From: Stichopus chloronotus
Lineage: Eukaryota; Echinodermata; Holothuroidea; Aspidochirotida; Stichopodidae
Direction of reading: 5' to 3'
Length of the DNA: 64,000 nt
NCBI GenBank assembly: GCA_021234535.1
Contig: CM037840.1
Span: forward strand, 15,765,415-15,829,414
Of the stretch, positions 14,101 to 26,100 are shown piece after piece (position 1 is the stretch's first letter; every line of letters starts with the position of its first letter). Under the pieces are notes generated by a model. That model made no database searches. It had not been told where the DNA came from and worked only from the letters and a program-made list of their open reading frames with translations. Position numbers and translations under genes: made by a program.

Positions 14101-17100
14101 GTCAGATCCCCATTTTTCTTTTTTGCTGACTGGTGTGGCTGCATCATCATAGCACATACCTCCAGTAGATTACACCCCAACACCGTGAACCTGAAACGGC
14201 CAATCCCTGGGGTGCTTGCTATAACGTGCACATATATACATGTAAAGTAGTAGTATAGTTTAATTCTGTAGGTTTATTGCAGTGTATCATACTGTATGAC
14301 TACTATGTTGTGTTTCTTTCATTTAAACAGTCCAGAGGGACACTTGTGATAAATGTTGTACAGTGTGCCAGTGCACATTGTTACTGGTCTCCTTCTATGC
14401 AGTAGTTATGCACTGGTGTCGTGTGTATTGATCTTCCATTTGTTGCTTTTGCAAACGGTGGACTGAAATTCACCGTAGTACTGTAGATGGCAATATGTAC
14501 CATAGTGACCCAATTGAATTTCTGACAAGTAAAAGTGAAGTAAGACTGTAACTGTTCTTCAGCAGGTTCTTACGAGTTATTAATCGTAACATGTCCGAAT
14601 AATCAGAAAGGATCATAATTTTGCTTTTTTACCTTTTTAGGAGATGAACAATACACAGTGTAACTTTGGTGTATATATATATGTAACTTTGGTGTGTGTG
14701 TGTATATATATATATATACATATATATATACATATACTTTTATTCTGTCCTATTTATATGTATATATTTTGTGTATTTACACTGGATAAAACTACATGTA
14801 AACTCTCAATTTTTGTTTTCAGTATATCACCATCAGCCAAGTGATACACTGTAATCTTGAGCAGAAATCTCACCCTTCTGTCCTACTGTATCCAAAATCT
14901 CAAATATCTATATCTAGCCAAAACCTGTTTTCTTACCCCCAGGCAACGTTCATTGCTGACTGGAAGAATTCAAGTCGTTACCCTGCTGTGATTCTGTTTT
15001 ACATTAATGGATGTTTCTTCATGGCCAGTATAGGTTTCTTGGCCCAGTTCCCACCGAATGCAAGGGAAGACATTGTCTGCAGGAGTGATAACACAATGCG
15101 AATTGGAGAACCAAGGTACGCTGCAATACATAAATAGTATGTTACTGTAGACTTTAAGGTTAGCTTGGTTTATTTAAGTCCATTTCAATATGCACAGTAT
15201 AGACATTTTTGTAAATTTGATATAAACTCAGAGATAGTAATACAGTAGTAGAGATACAAAGTACAGTTGGTCACTATACATGATTTACAGTACCTGGTGC
15301 ATGGAATATCTGAAAAGCAAAACAACCAACCTTATTTGAAGGAGAATTCCCATCTGACAACAACAAAAAGAGAACAGGAATGGAGGAAAAAATGTAACAG
15401 AGAAAAGTGGGGGAAAAAATACAACCTATACATAGAAGCATTTCCGGTCATGTATGCAATTTAAATTACATGATGTGTAAAATAATAGTAATTTAGTAAA
15501 TATTTCTTCAGGTGGATGTTGAAAACTGTGGAAGAGTAGGATTTATTTTCAAGTTTAGGTCAACATTATTCCAGAACTGAGTGAAAAAGTCTTGAACTGA
15601 CCTTTAAGGCCAAGTTGAAAAAAATTGGTTGTCATCCAAACTTCCAACAAAATGTGGGTGTGCGAGCCCCCTTTTTTTCTTTTACACACAGGAACCTGAG
15701 AGGTTCCAGTGTGTAAAAGAAATAAAAAGGGGCAGCAAAAAAAAATCGCAGCACCGCAAATTTTTTTTTTTTAATGTGCCTCGTCACTGTATCAATGAGT
15801 ATTATGTTTATAGAGACTTTGCTACAGACTTGGAGAGGTGATTTCTGTGGTCAGAACAAGACAATTTTGGTTAAAAATTGGTAAAAGTAAATAGAAAGTA
15901 AATTTGTACCTAAGGAAAAATGCATGCAGGTGGGGACAAGACACTGTGTTTTTTTTTTTTCTTAAAGCAGGATGTGCTGTTTTGAAGGAGCAAAAATAGC
16001 CTTCATTGTCTATTCTCCATCATTCTCTTCCATTCGATAGCAATCTGGAAAATACCATCTACGATATGTTTCTTTCAGGAGAAATTCCATTCATTAGATT
16101 GTTAATTACGGCAGAAAGAAAAGTGATTCATTTTTTTCGGGTAAAAAGTTAGCGAAACCAGGCCCCGTAGTAAATGTGCGGCTTTTCCGTGTGAAGGCCC
16201 CACAACAAAAACGCATTGCTTCAGGAAATTAGGCTTCTTTTGGACAAGTAGGCCATGCTACGGTAGTTTGTACAGCTTTTTACAACTATACAAAATATAG
16301 CCAGTGTTTTGGTGCGCCTTTGCATTGCAGGAAAAACAGCACATCCTGCTTTAACTTGGCCTTACGACTGAAATATCCAATGAAATGTTGAGATGAAAAT
16401 GGCTAAGATATCTTGATAAAAAAAAAAAAAAAGTTGGCAAGTGACCTCAGTTTCAAGCTATAAGTACACTTATCTTTTCCATCTTGTCAAAATTTTATTA
16501 ATTGGTACTTGAGCAGAAAGAAGGGCATCAGCATAAGCAGAGAGTATCTTACACCATTGATTCTATTAATGAAAGTTCACGGACAGTAGCTACTGCAAGG
16601 TTCTCTTTACAGCTGCCATTCGAAACAGGCTTTTCTGGAGTTTATGATACACTGGTAACAGCTGTTCCCTCCTGATTCAGGGCTCCACTTACCCCTTAAA
16701 GGAGGATATGTAGTTATAAACTACATCTTACATGACTTTTTGCACTTTCTTTCTCTAAATGGAGTAGAAGCATACCTATTTAGCAGATTTGTGATAAAAA
16801 ATTATCTGCCAATGACAATTGTTATTAGAAAGCGCCCCAGTAGAGAGAAAAAAACGTTAATATGTGAATTTTCCTTATTTTGTGGCTAGCAAGATGACAT
16901 TCATGAGTGTGTCTTTTATGACTCCCCCTAAGGTACTGTAGCTTGAACGTGGAATTTTGTTTGGTGGAAGGTTATCAATGTTTGCCTGGGTTCTGCAGGT
17001 AGACATTGATGGCCTTTAATCAACAACATTCCTCCTGCAAAGTAAAGGAGAGGCATAAAACACATACTCATGAATATTATCTTACGGGCCACAACATGAA

Positions 17101-20100
17101 GAAAATTTGAAAATTAACATTTTTTTTTCTCTCTACTGGGATAATCTCTGACAAAATTTGTCATTGGCAGATCATTTTTTGCCCTAAATCTGTGAAATAG
17201 ATATGCTTCTACTCGATTTGGAGAAAGAGAGAGCAAAAGGTTATATAAGATGTGTTTTTTAACTCCCTATCCTCCTTAAAAGGTGCCCTGTGCAAACTCC
17301 TCAAAATTGATCACTGAATTGAAAGGGTGATGCCCACCAAACCCAGAAGGCCCTCAAGACCAAAGATAAATTCAGGACTGGTGAATGTGCATCAGCCAGA
17401 ATATAACGAGGGATTACATTCAACTTCACTGCAGGGAGAACCAGAATTGTGTGTACAGTATGCCCTAACTCATCTATGTCTGGAAAGGATCGGTTGCATA
17501 CTGCCATAGATTTGATACACACACCCGATGCAATGTCCTGAAAATTTAAATATAATCCAAATTTTTCAGTTTTGTACGCTGGTCTTTAGTTTTTAGTTTC
17601 ATAGTTTGGTCTTGCGAACCTTCCATCTCGCACAAGGCCCCCGAAGTGAAAGGTGGCAAACTCACTCCACCTGGATGATGTCACCGACTTGTCGGTGACT
17701 GGAAGCAACCATTTATTATGTACAACATTGGTGTCACAGCTCCCTTCTTATATATCACAGACTGATAATCACAAAATGTTGCTATGCTCAGAATGTTCAA
17801 CTCATATTTTAGTCTACAGTACGTAGCTCTCCCAGTGAAAACGCTTGTTAACCACACAAGTCTTTCACACTTGTAGTTCAGTATAGAAGGTCATGTTCAC
17901 ACCAACATACAATACCACAAACACAGTTCAGTTTTGTGTAGCACTATAAATCATAATCAGCGAAGTAAACACATGTTCAATGTTGTCAGCTTTTAGTTTC
18001 TTTGAGTTTGATGACAGGTGTTTTTTTTTTTTTGGGCTAAGCAACATCATAGGTTAGTGTAGTTTGCTAGGTGAGCTTTGTAATTAAGCCCAACTACTGT
18101 ACTGTATTGTGCTCAATACCTAGTGGATACAATGCCATGGTTAAAGGTACTTACAGGTTGTCCACTATTTTATGTAAGAAGTTTATGATGAGCATGATAT
18201 TTGGAAGGGTACACCTGTTTCATTGCATTCTGTTTATAAATTTACCTATATATACAAATGGATTTACCTAGGGGATATTTTAGGTGCCAGTATGATGGGT
18301 GCTACTGTACTTTACTTTCAGTGAAAAACTGTGGCTTGATGACATTGATGTGTCTTCCTACCAGACTCTTGTTTGACAGGGTACGGACATCGTTTGAGGC
18401 CTAGTGCCTGCTTCAGTATTTTTATCCTTGCCCTGAAACCAAACGATCAAATTAGGACCATTATGTTTGTGTTCTCCTCTCTCTCTCTCAAAAGAATGTT
18501 CGTACTGCACATTGCCCTAAGTTTTTCTTTACTGCGGTACCTATAGTATGTTCATCATGTCTGAGAATGTCGCAGATTTGTTAATGTGCAGTAGCACATA
18601 TACTCTACTGTAGACCTAATGTTGCACTTAAGAGTTATCTCACTCATTCCCAAAGAAATTTCAAACCTGTTTGGTCATCCTCAGTTTCACAATAGTTTGC
18701 AATTTGATCAAAATAAGACAGCTCCTGATATTTCTGCAAAAGTTAAAGTTGCGATGTGTTTTTATTTATGGTGTAAATATCAACTTATTGTTCTGTGTTT
18801 AAATGGATTTTAAACTTGTCTCAAACTGTACCTACTATACTCTTTCCTTCACTGTAATTGTTAATCTCTCTATCCTCGTACAGGGTGACTAAAGTACCTG
18901 TAAAAAACATGTCACTTCCTTAGACCTCTCCCTCCATCTACATGCTTCATCTCATTATGTGTGTGAACTATCTGAAAGTGGAAAGAAGCCTCCTCTCCCC
19001 CTCCCAAAAGAAAAAAATCCTGCTTTGGCATTAAGTACAGTCAGGGCTGGACATTAACTTAAAAAACTACATGCCCAGTGGGGCTAGTGGCTTTCAAAAT
19101 TCACTTGCTTTGGTAAATTTCAACTTGCCCCGCAATCCTTAAAGTTCAGCCCAGACTGTACACCAGACATAAAGAACTAGTATTTAAATATCTCCTAATG
19201 TGTGTTGTCAGATGATAAACAGATACAGTACTGTGCAATAGGGCATGCTTTAATATTGACATCTTGGGATACTGTAGGTGCATGTACAGTATATGCTGTA
19301 CTACTACTGTTCTTGTGCGTAGAGGATTATCCCAACATGCTTGTTGAGACAGAAGTCCAACATTCCAACAGGTGGACCAATGTGAAGCACTAGCTGCATC
19401 TATTCGTTTTGCTTGCAGCAATGGGGAAAATCTTTCCTGTGTGATAGTGTTCATTATCGTGTACTACTTCATCATGGCTGGAGTTTTCTGGTTCGTCATT
19501 CTGTCGTTTGCATGGCACCTCTCCTTCCGGGCACTGGGTACGCCTGTCGATGCCCTCCACGGGAAGACGGGCTACTTTCACATTCTCTCCTGGGTGTTTC
19601 CTTTCATCATGGTCGTCATTATCTTGGCTTGTAACCAGGTAAGTGGTGCTGCAATCTTTTGATTACCCCTGTTTCCCTCTCCCCAACCATCAGCCTCTGA
19701 CTCACCTTGTGTCACTGATCTGACCCAATGGAAAATACAGTTTGAAATGTGACACAAAGCTGAAAATACTTGACATACAAGGTGATTAGATTTCTTTTCA
19801 TTAAGCCATTAGACAGTTGCTTGCATTCGACATGAAACGTATTTTGGGGTACTATTGACTAACATAATCATTAGGAATATTGAAAGTAGCTGCAATTGTC
19901 ACGAAAATCCATCAGACATGGACCATTTCACAAATAAATTACTAATTCTCAAAAGCATCGTGAATAAACATGTAAGTCAAACATGAAAATTGTTACCATC
20001 CAGAAAGGGACTCACCTGATCTGCCCAGATTATAAGGGCAACATATTGCCCTTACAGTATGTTACGATACCCTAGCTGTTTACTTTATTGAAAGGACATT

Positions 20101-23100
20101 GAAGAATTTTATACGCCATAAGGGTTTTGTTTTGGAAACATGTTTTGTCTTCTTAAAAAGCATCAATACCACTTACCATGTGTGAAATCCGGTAATAAAG
20201 AAGTAACATATGAAGGACTAACAAAAGAACTACTGACACTGTGTAGCACTCTACTTTGAATTTTCTTCAAACTTTGAAAAGCCATACAGTATCTCAAATC
20301 AGTATTAGATAAAAGCACAATTCCAACAGATTATCATTCAGTGTTTCACCCTTCAACATTTAAATGAAGCTAGCTCTTTCCTTGATGCATGTCACTTGGT
20401 TCTTAAGTCACAAGGTAGTACAGTTTTTGCACCTGGTTGCTCTCAGTACCGGATCGACGACGCCATGGCCCTGTTCTGAAATTGCGACCTAGATCCAAAT
20501 TTTCAGTCTTGTTCATTGTACATGTGACAAAATTCAGCGTACTGTACGTCAAAGAACACATCTTTATCATGCCGGTAAAAAAAGATACATGGTGTGATGT
20601 TTATATTCCAAGCAACATGTTGTACTGTATTATGACTGCATTCAAAATTAGTGGCCAGGTAACAGAAGTTTTTTGGATACATGGGTAACTGACAGACTAC
20701 CAGCTGAACCAGAGGGGAAACAGTTGAGGGGGTGCACGAAAAAGTTGGGGACCGAAGGTATGTTTGTCCCCCTTAATACATTTGCCAAGTGCTCAAAAAT
20801 AAGTGGAAGTAGGTGCATAATTCTATATGATTCTTGCATTATCTCAACCCATCTGATGTGTTACCATTTTCATGAATTGATTTTTTTTACTACATAGTTG
20901 AGAAATTGCAGACATCCCTATATCAAGACTAGGTATATGCAGCTTAAAACACCCAGGAAGTCCGGTTTCCGGCCTTCTGAGGGCTATGCAGAGTCGCAAT
21001 TTTCTTCTATGATCTGCGCCAACTGATAACGGCACTCTGCTTATGTAGTCCTGCCAGCATTAAGCCCCCCAACCTTTTGGTCAGTCTGCTGCGGTTGTGT
21101 ATGCCGTGCCAACCGATGGTATTGCTCCAGGTAGATGGAGTCATTACTGCAGTCCCCTCTTCAACAGTTTGGTCCCGGCGTTATTTCCCCTTCTCCTGCA
21201 CCGATGACGAAAAAAGTCTGTGTGCCTCTCTGATAGGAGAGGAGTTCCGACCAGGTGTCTATCCTCACTTTCATCAAGTTGACACCCTTGTAACATTGTA
21301 TCCTTTTCATCCTTCTTTTCTCACAGGTTGATGGCAGCTCTCTGATGGGAATTTGCTTTGTTGGGGAAGTAAATCATGTCTATCGGACCATTTTCGTTCT
21401 CTTCCCGACGGCTATAGCTGTCGTGGTATCAGCGTTTTACTTATCCAATGGTGAGAGAGAGACTTTACCAAGCATAGTGTAGTGGATTATCTGTGATCTC
21501 CACCATAGACATATACTTACCCTTTACAATGCATAAATGCATTGTTCTACTCTGCGCAACTTGTTCCTAAATAATGTTCAAGCACCACTTCACAGTCTGT
21601 ACCCTGAATCAGTGTAGCTTGTTTGTTTTTTGCTCCTGGAGTGAACATCTTCTTCAAGTGGTCCTGAAAATTTGCTCGCAGAGCAGAAGCCACTAAGATT
21701 CTCACAATTTTTTTTTCTGTGGCTATCTTCTCCATTTACCAGTATGTTAGTGTTTCCTCTATCTTGTAGTGTCATCAGTATTGAAAGTTTCCAGCTGGCA
21801 TTTTATTCCTCTCCAGCATCGTTTTGTGGCCCTCCTTTCCCCCATAAACTTACCGGTGGCCCTGAAAGTTAACCGAATTGCCAGACTACACTGAAGAAAT
21901 TATTGAATACCTCAGTGCCTCTGAGGTTATCCCATGATATACAAACACCTTAACTTTGAAAAAGAACTTGTTTGGAGTTAGGGAATGCTATTAGAAGTTC
22001 ATCTGAGAAATAGAAACTTCAGCAGGATAAGTTGCCAATTACATTCTGAGATTCAGGAGTTACATTACTGTAGGTAACTTGTGTACTGTACTGCTCCATC
22101 GACTGTCAACTAACTTGTGCCTTTGGAGGGGGCTCTGACTGAAACAGGTTCCAGTGTTGCACAAGTTTTGGAGATGTGCAATAGTGGCAGAAGAGAAGTT
22201 AAATTGCTTCTTAAATTTAATAATATTTTCTGAACTGTACAGCTCTTAGCAAAAACAGTTTTTCTGTACTTTGAAAGGGGAAATTGTTCAATGCTTTGCT
22301 ACAATTTGTGTTAATTCTTATTGTGTGTTATTGAAATTTCAATTATTACATGAATGCTGGTTAACCTATTATTGGCTCTTACATCCAGTTCATGTACTCG
22401 AAATCAAGCGCAAATGTTACAGTTGTTTGTGGGGTTAACTGATGTGGTTTTCCTTAGTCAATGGGATGGCCGATGTCTTTATCACAAAGTATCCCACATT
22501 TTTGCTATTAATCATATTTCCTCTCATTTTATGTATTAAGTAACCTCTGGAATGCTCTTGTCTCAATTTCAAAATTGCCATAAATTTGACAGGTGTTAGA
22601 TAAAGAGCCCTTTGTAATGACAAAATAAACACCACAAGCAAATTTAACATTTTTTTTCTTCCTATAACTTTTTCGGATGGAAAATAGCGTATGCATATGT
22701 TTTTTTAGGTCACTGATCATCAAAATTTGGCTGATCCAATGTTTTACGGATAACCACCTCCCAGATCCGATTTCCGATCTGTTCCTCTGTTGATACCTTC
22801 AGTAGTTATTTGCTCATTCTCGCAGTGTAGGAATTCTAAAACTAATAGCTTCATATTTTCTTGCTGTTTGTCCTGTGACATTCTGTGTATGATAATATTG
22901 ATTTACCTCAACACAAAGAAGCCTTTTTGATGTAGAATAGAGAAGATTCCCTATGTGTGTTTCCCTGGTATGAATGCTGTAGAGAACTTGAGCAGTGTTG
23001 CAGCAATCCTTACTTCCACTCTTGATCAATAGCTACTACAACCAGGTAGTAGTGTTTCAATGCTGCTGCTCTCTTCGTATGTCCCTCCAGGTGTCTTCAC

Positions 23101-26100
23101 GCTCTGCAACGTGGACCGGGACAACCCTGGACTGCTCAGTAACAAGGCAGCGACTAGGATTAAGGGCACCATTGCTAGAATTGGTAAGGACAACTGCAGG
23201 TGCGAGAGGGTAACCCCTCAAGCAGATCATGTGACACACACAGAAATGATAAAAAAAAAAGCTACTTCTTTAAAAAAAAAAAAACACGGACCTCTGCATA
23301 ATGTTCCTTTGATTTGCTTTTGTTTTCAACTTTTCTTTTGTGCATCGAATTTGACATGTGTGGAACATTATCTTAGCTCTTTTTGCATTCTGAATTTAAC
23401 ATTGTGTAAGATTGTAATTTATTTTTCGACTTCAGTGTGGTTTGAATGGGCTGTTCAGAAGATGTTTTGAGTATTATAAGAGGGATCAGTTAACCACTGT
23501 AACTGTGATTTTTGTAGTTAATAAAATTTCACCATGTTTGGCAAAGCAGCTTAAGCTGAGGTTAAACATGCTAGCTAAGTATCAAATTAAGAAATTCACA
23601 CACAAATGTTGCGATGGTGTTGCCTCTCATTGCTGGAAATTCCTTCAGAAGTTCTGGGATATGTCCAATCCGGGTTATGGCCCAGTTGTCAGTGTGGTTG
23701 ATCAGGAGAGTGTAGACTGCTTTGAACTTAGCATGACTCCTCATTGAGGGTACTATATAAACTGTCTTGCCCAGCTTTGATGTCATATGCATTAGATCTG
23801 TTTGATTTGATAAGCTAAAGAGACAGTTTCTATTTCAAATTTCAGGTGTATTTGCCTCCCTGAATTTTATGTACGTGCTGATCACCCTGGCTTGCCACGT
23901 TTACACTTTCACCAACGAACAACGCTGGCGAGATGGCATGGAAGACTATTTATAGTGAGTTTTGTTTAATCCTCCTTCTCCATCCCAGTGGTCATATTGT
24001 AGTTTTCAGGTGTGATGAATGACATCAAGGATGAGCAATGCCTGTAGCAAAATATTGAGGTGTAATGAATAGTATCAGAAATGAGTTGAGCCTATACCAA
24101 ACTCTTGAGGTGTGATGAATGGCATCACGGATGAGCAATGCCTGTAGCAAAATATTGAGGTGTTATGAATAGTATCAGAAATGAGTTGAGCCTATACCAA
24201 ACTCTTGAAGTGTGATGAATGGCATCAGGGATGAGCAATGCCTGTAGCAAAATATTGAGGTGTAATGAATAGTATCAGGAATGAGTTGAGCCTATACCAA
24301 ACTCTTGAGGTGTGATGAACAGAGTCAGGGATGAGCAATGCCTGTAGCAAAATAATCAGGTGTGACAAATGAGGTAAACAGAGATCAATCAGCTCACTTG
24401 TTATAAATAAAAAGAAATCAATTTTTCAGTTCTCATCGTCTTTTTGGCATCGATTTCATCATCAGTTGCAGAGCCCAAGTGAAGATTGACCTGAATGGTA
24501 ATGCAGACGAGGAGGAGATCGAGGAGACTTGCACCCTCTCACCAAAGCCAAACCTTGCCATCATGATGGTGCACATCTTCTCGTTCTTCGGTGCCGGGAT
24601 CACCATGAGCACCTGGGTGTGGACCCCATCCAGCCTCGCGATATGGAAGCGAGCTTGGCTCAAGTGAGTCTCGTGCAAACTTCTGCGCACATTTTGCATT
24701 CAATATCCTTTGAGTCAATGACGTTATAGGCAAGTTACATGTAATGGAACATTACATGTAACTTGCCTGAGAAAGCTTTCTACTGAAGACCACATCTTCC
24801 ACAAGATCCTTATTCCACCCAGATGTTTGCATTTCATGTAATATTGAAGATAGGCATTTTGTTTATCACTGTGTCAGAAAAATTCCTCAACTCTACAAAC
24901 AGGTGTGTTTAATTGACTAGAATAAAGCAGATGGAATAATGTATACCACCATATGTTGTAACATTGTGTTTGAACATGATGATAACCATGATGGATGATG
25001 TGGCATCCAAATGCTGTTCATTGACGTTAACGATCAATAATATGGAAGAGAAAGCAAAGCAGATGTGACTTTTGATCCGAGCTTCAGCGCACTCAACATT
25101 AGAATGACCTCCTCTTGAGTAATGAAGTGAAAAGAACCAAATAAATGAACGAATGAAAACGAGAAAGTTCTTCAGAGGCACTTTAAAAACATAAACATAT
25201 TCAGAGATATTACATCTTCCTCTCCAGACACGTAAGTACAAAAAGTTTGAAATATACTAACTATACAATTTACACCAGGAAAAAGCTTGACTTTAGACTT
25301 AAGAACTCAGAAGTAGGTTGTTACATATAGAAGCCTGAAAACATATTAATGATAAGATGAGCCATGCTGCATTAATTACTAGTTAAGTGTCGGTCTGCAT
25401 TCCTTGATTAACAGTGCTTCTTTGCTTCCATTTTTGCAAACTTCCACAAGTTGCAGATGGTGTGCTCTTTTTCAGCAAGTTATGCAACATATTTTTTTTC
25501 TGCTGTGGTAGATGTTGCAATGCATCAAAAGTTGAAAAACAGTTTCAAGAATGACGACTGGCAATGTTGTAAATATAGAGACAAAATTTTCCGATCTAAT
25601 TTACGATGGAGCATATGACATGGACCTTTAAAACTGAGTTCCTTGTACCTTTTCAATCCATTAAATCTGCAAGTGGGGAACTGAAAGGGAATCTTAGCAG
25701 AAAGTAAGCTACTTCAAAGGAAGGAGTTTCCATTCTATTTTCTTCTCAGTTGCACGTCCGTGGTGCAACATCTAAGCAATTATGTCCCGAGACAAAAATT
25801 GATGTTGTTCATTTCAAACTCTGGAAAAGCTTTGATTACATGGTGTTTTGAAATTGTTACAGTCGTAGGTATAGCTCCAAGTGGTTTGATACATAACAGA
25901 GCAAGTTACGGAAAAGTTTGTCGTTGTTATCATGTGGTTGTTCACTAATTAAACCTATCACTGTCGACAAAAACAGGCTGGTTCCTTGAATAAGCATCAT
26001 TGAAGAGGTTTGTTTTTCTTCAAATATGTTCATTAACTTTTGACATGCTCATAATATTGCACCTCAGAATGTAACCTTTCTTTTCTAAAACATTACAGAA

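Larger units (their letters stand above)
3583..14942 (+). other. SMO: SMO intron 2, about 11.4 kb, repeat-rich
   Basis: No coding sequence of another gene was recognised here. The intron contains two arrays of the AGGTCA-bearing ~150-bp repeat (4060-4800 and 8395-8820), a degenerate GAAACA/GTCGAAA array (5790-6115), short GGGAAAT repeats near 9640-9785, and a TA/TG-rich microsatellite at about 14680-14740. TACTGTA/TACAGTA words are dense throughout. Confidence 0.8.
15116..19418 (+). other. SMO: SMO intron 3 with a hairpin and a long foldback element
   Basis: No exon of another gene was recognised. It contains a strong hairpin at 15667-15732, a ~590-bp inverted-repeat element at 16693-17284, several poly-T/poly-A runs, and otherwise AT-rich unique-looking DNA. 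Confidence 0.8.

Noticed and set aside
24421..24465. TTTTTCAG at 24421-24429 as the SMO exon 8 acceptor
   Set aside because: It would add residues with no counterpart in SMO and break the phase with exon 7; CATCATCAG at 24457-24465 fits both.
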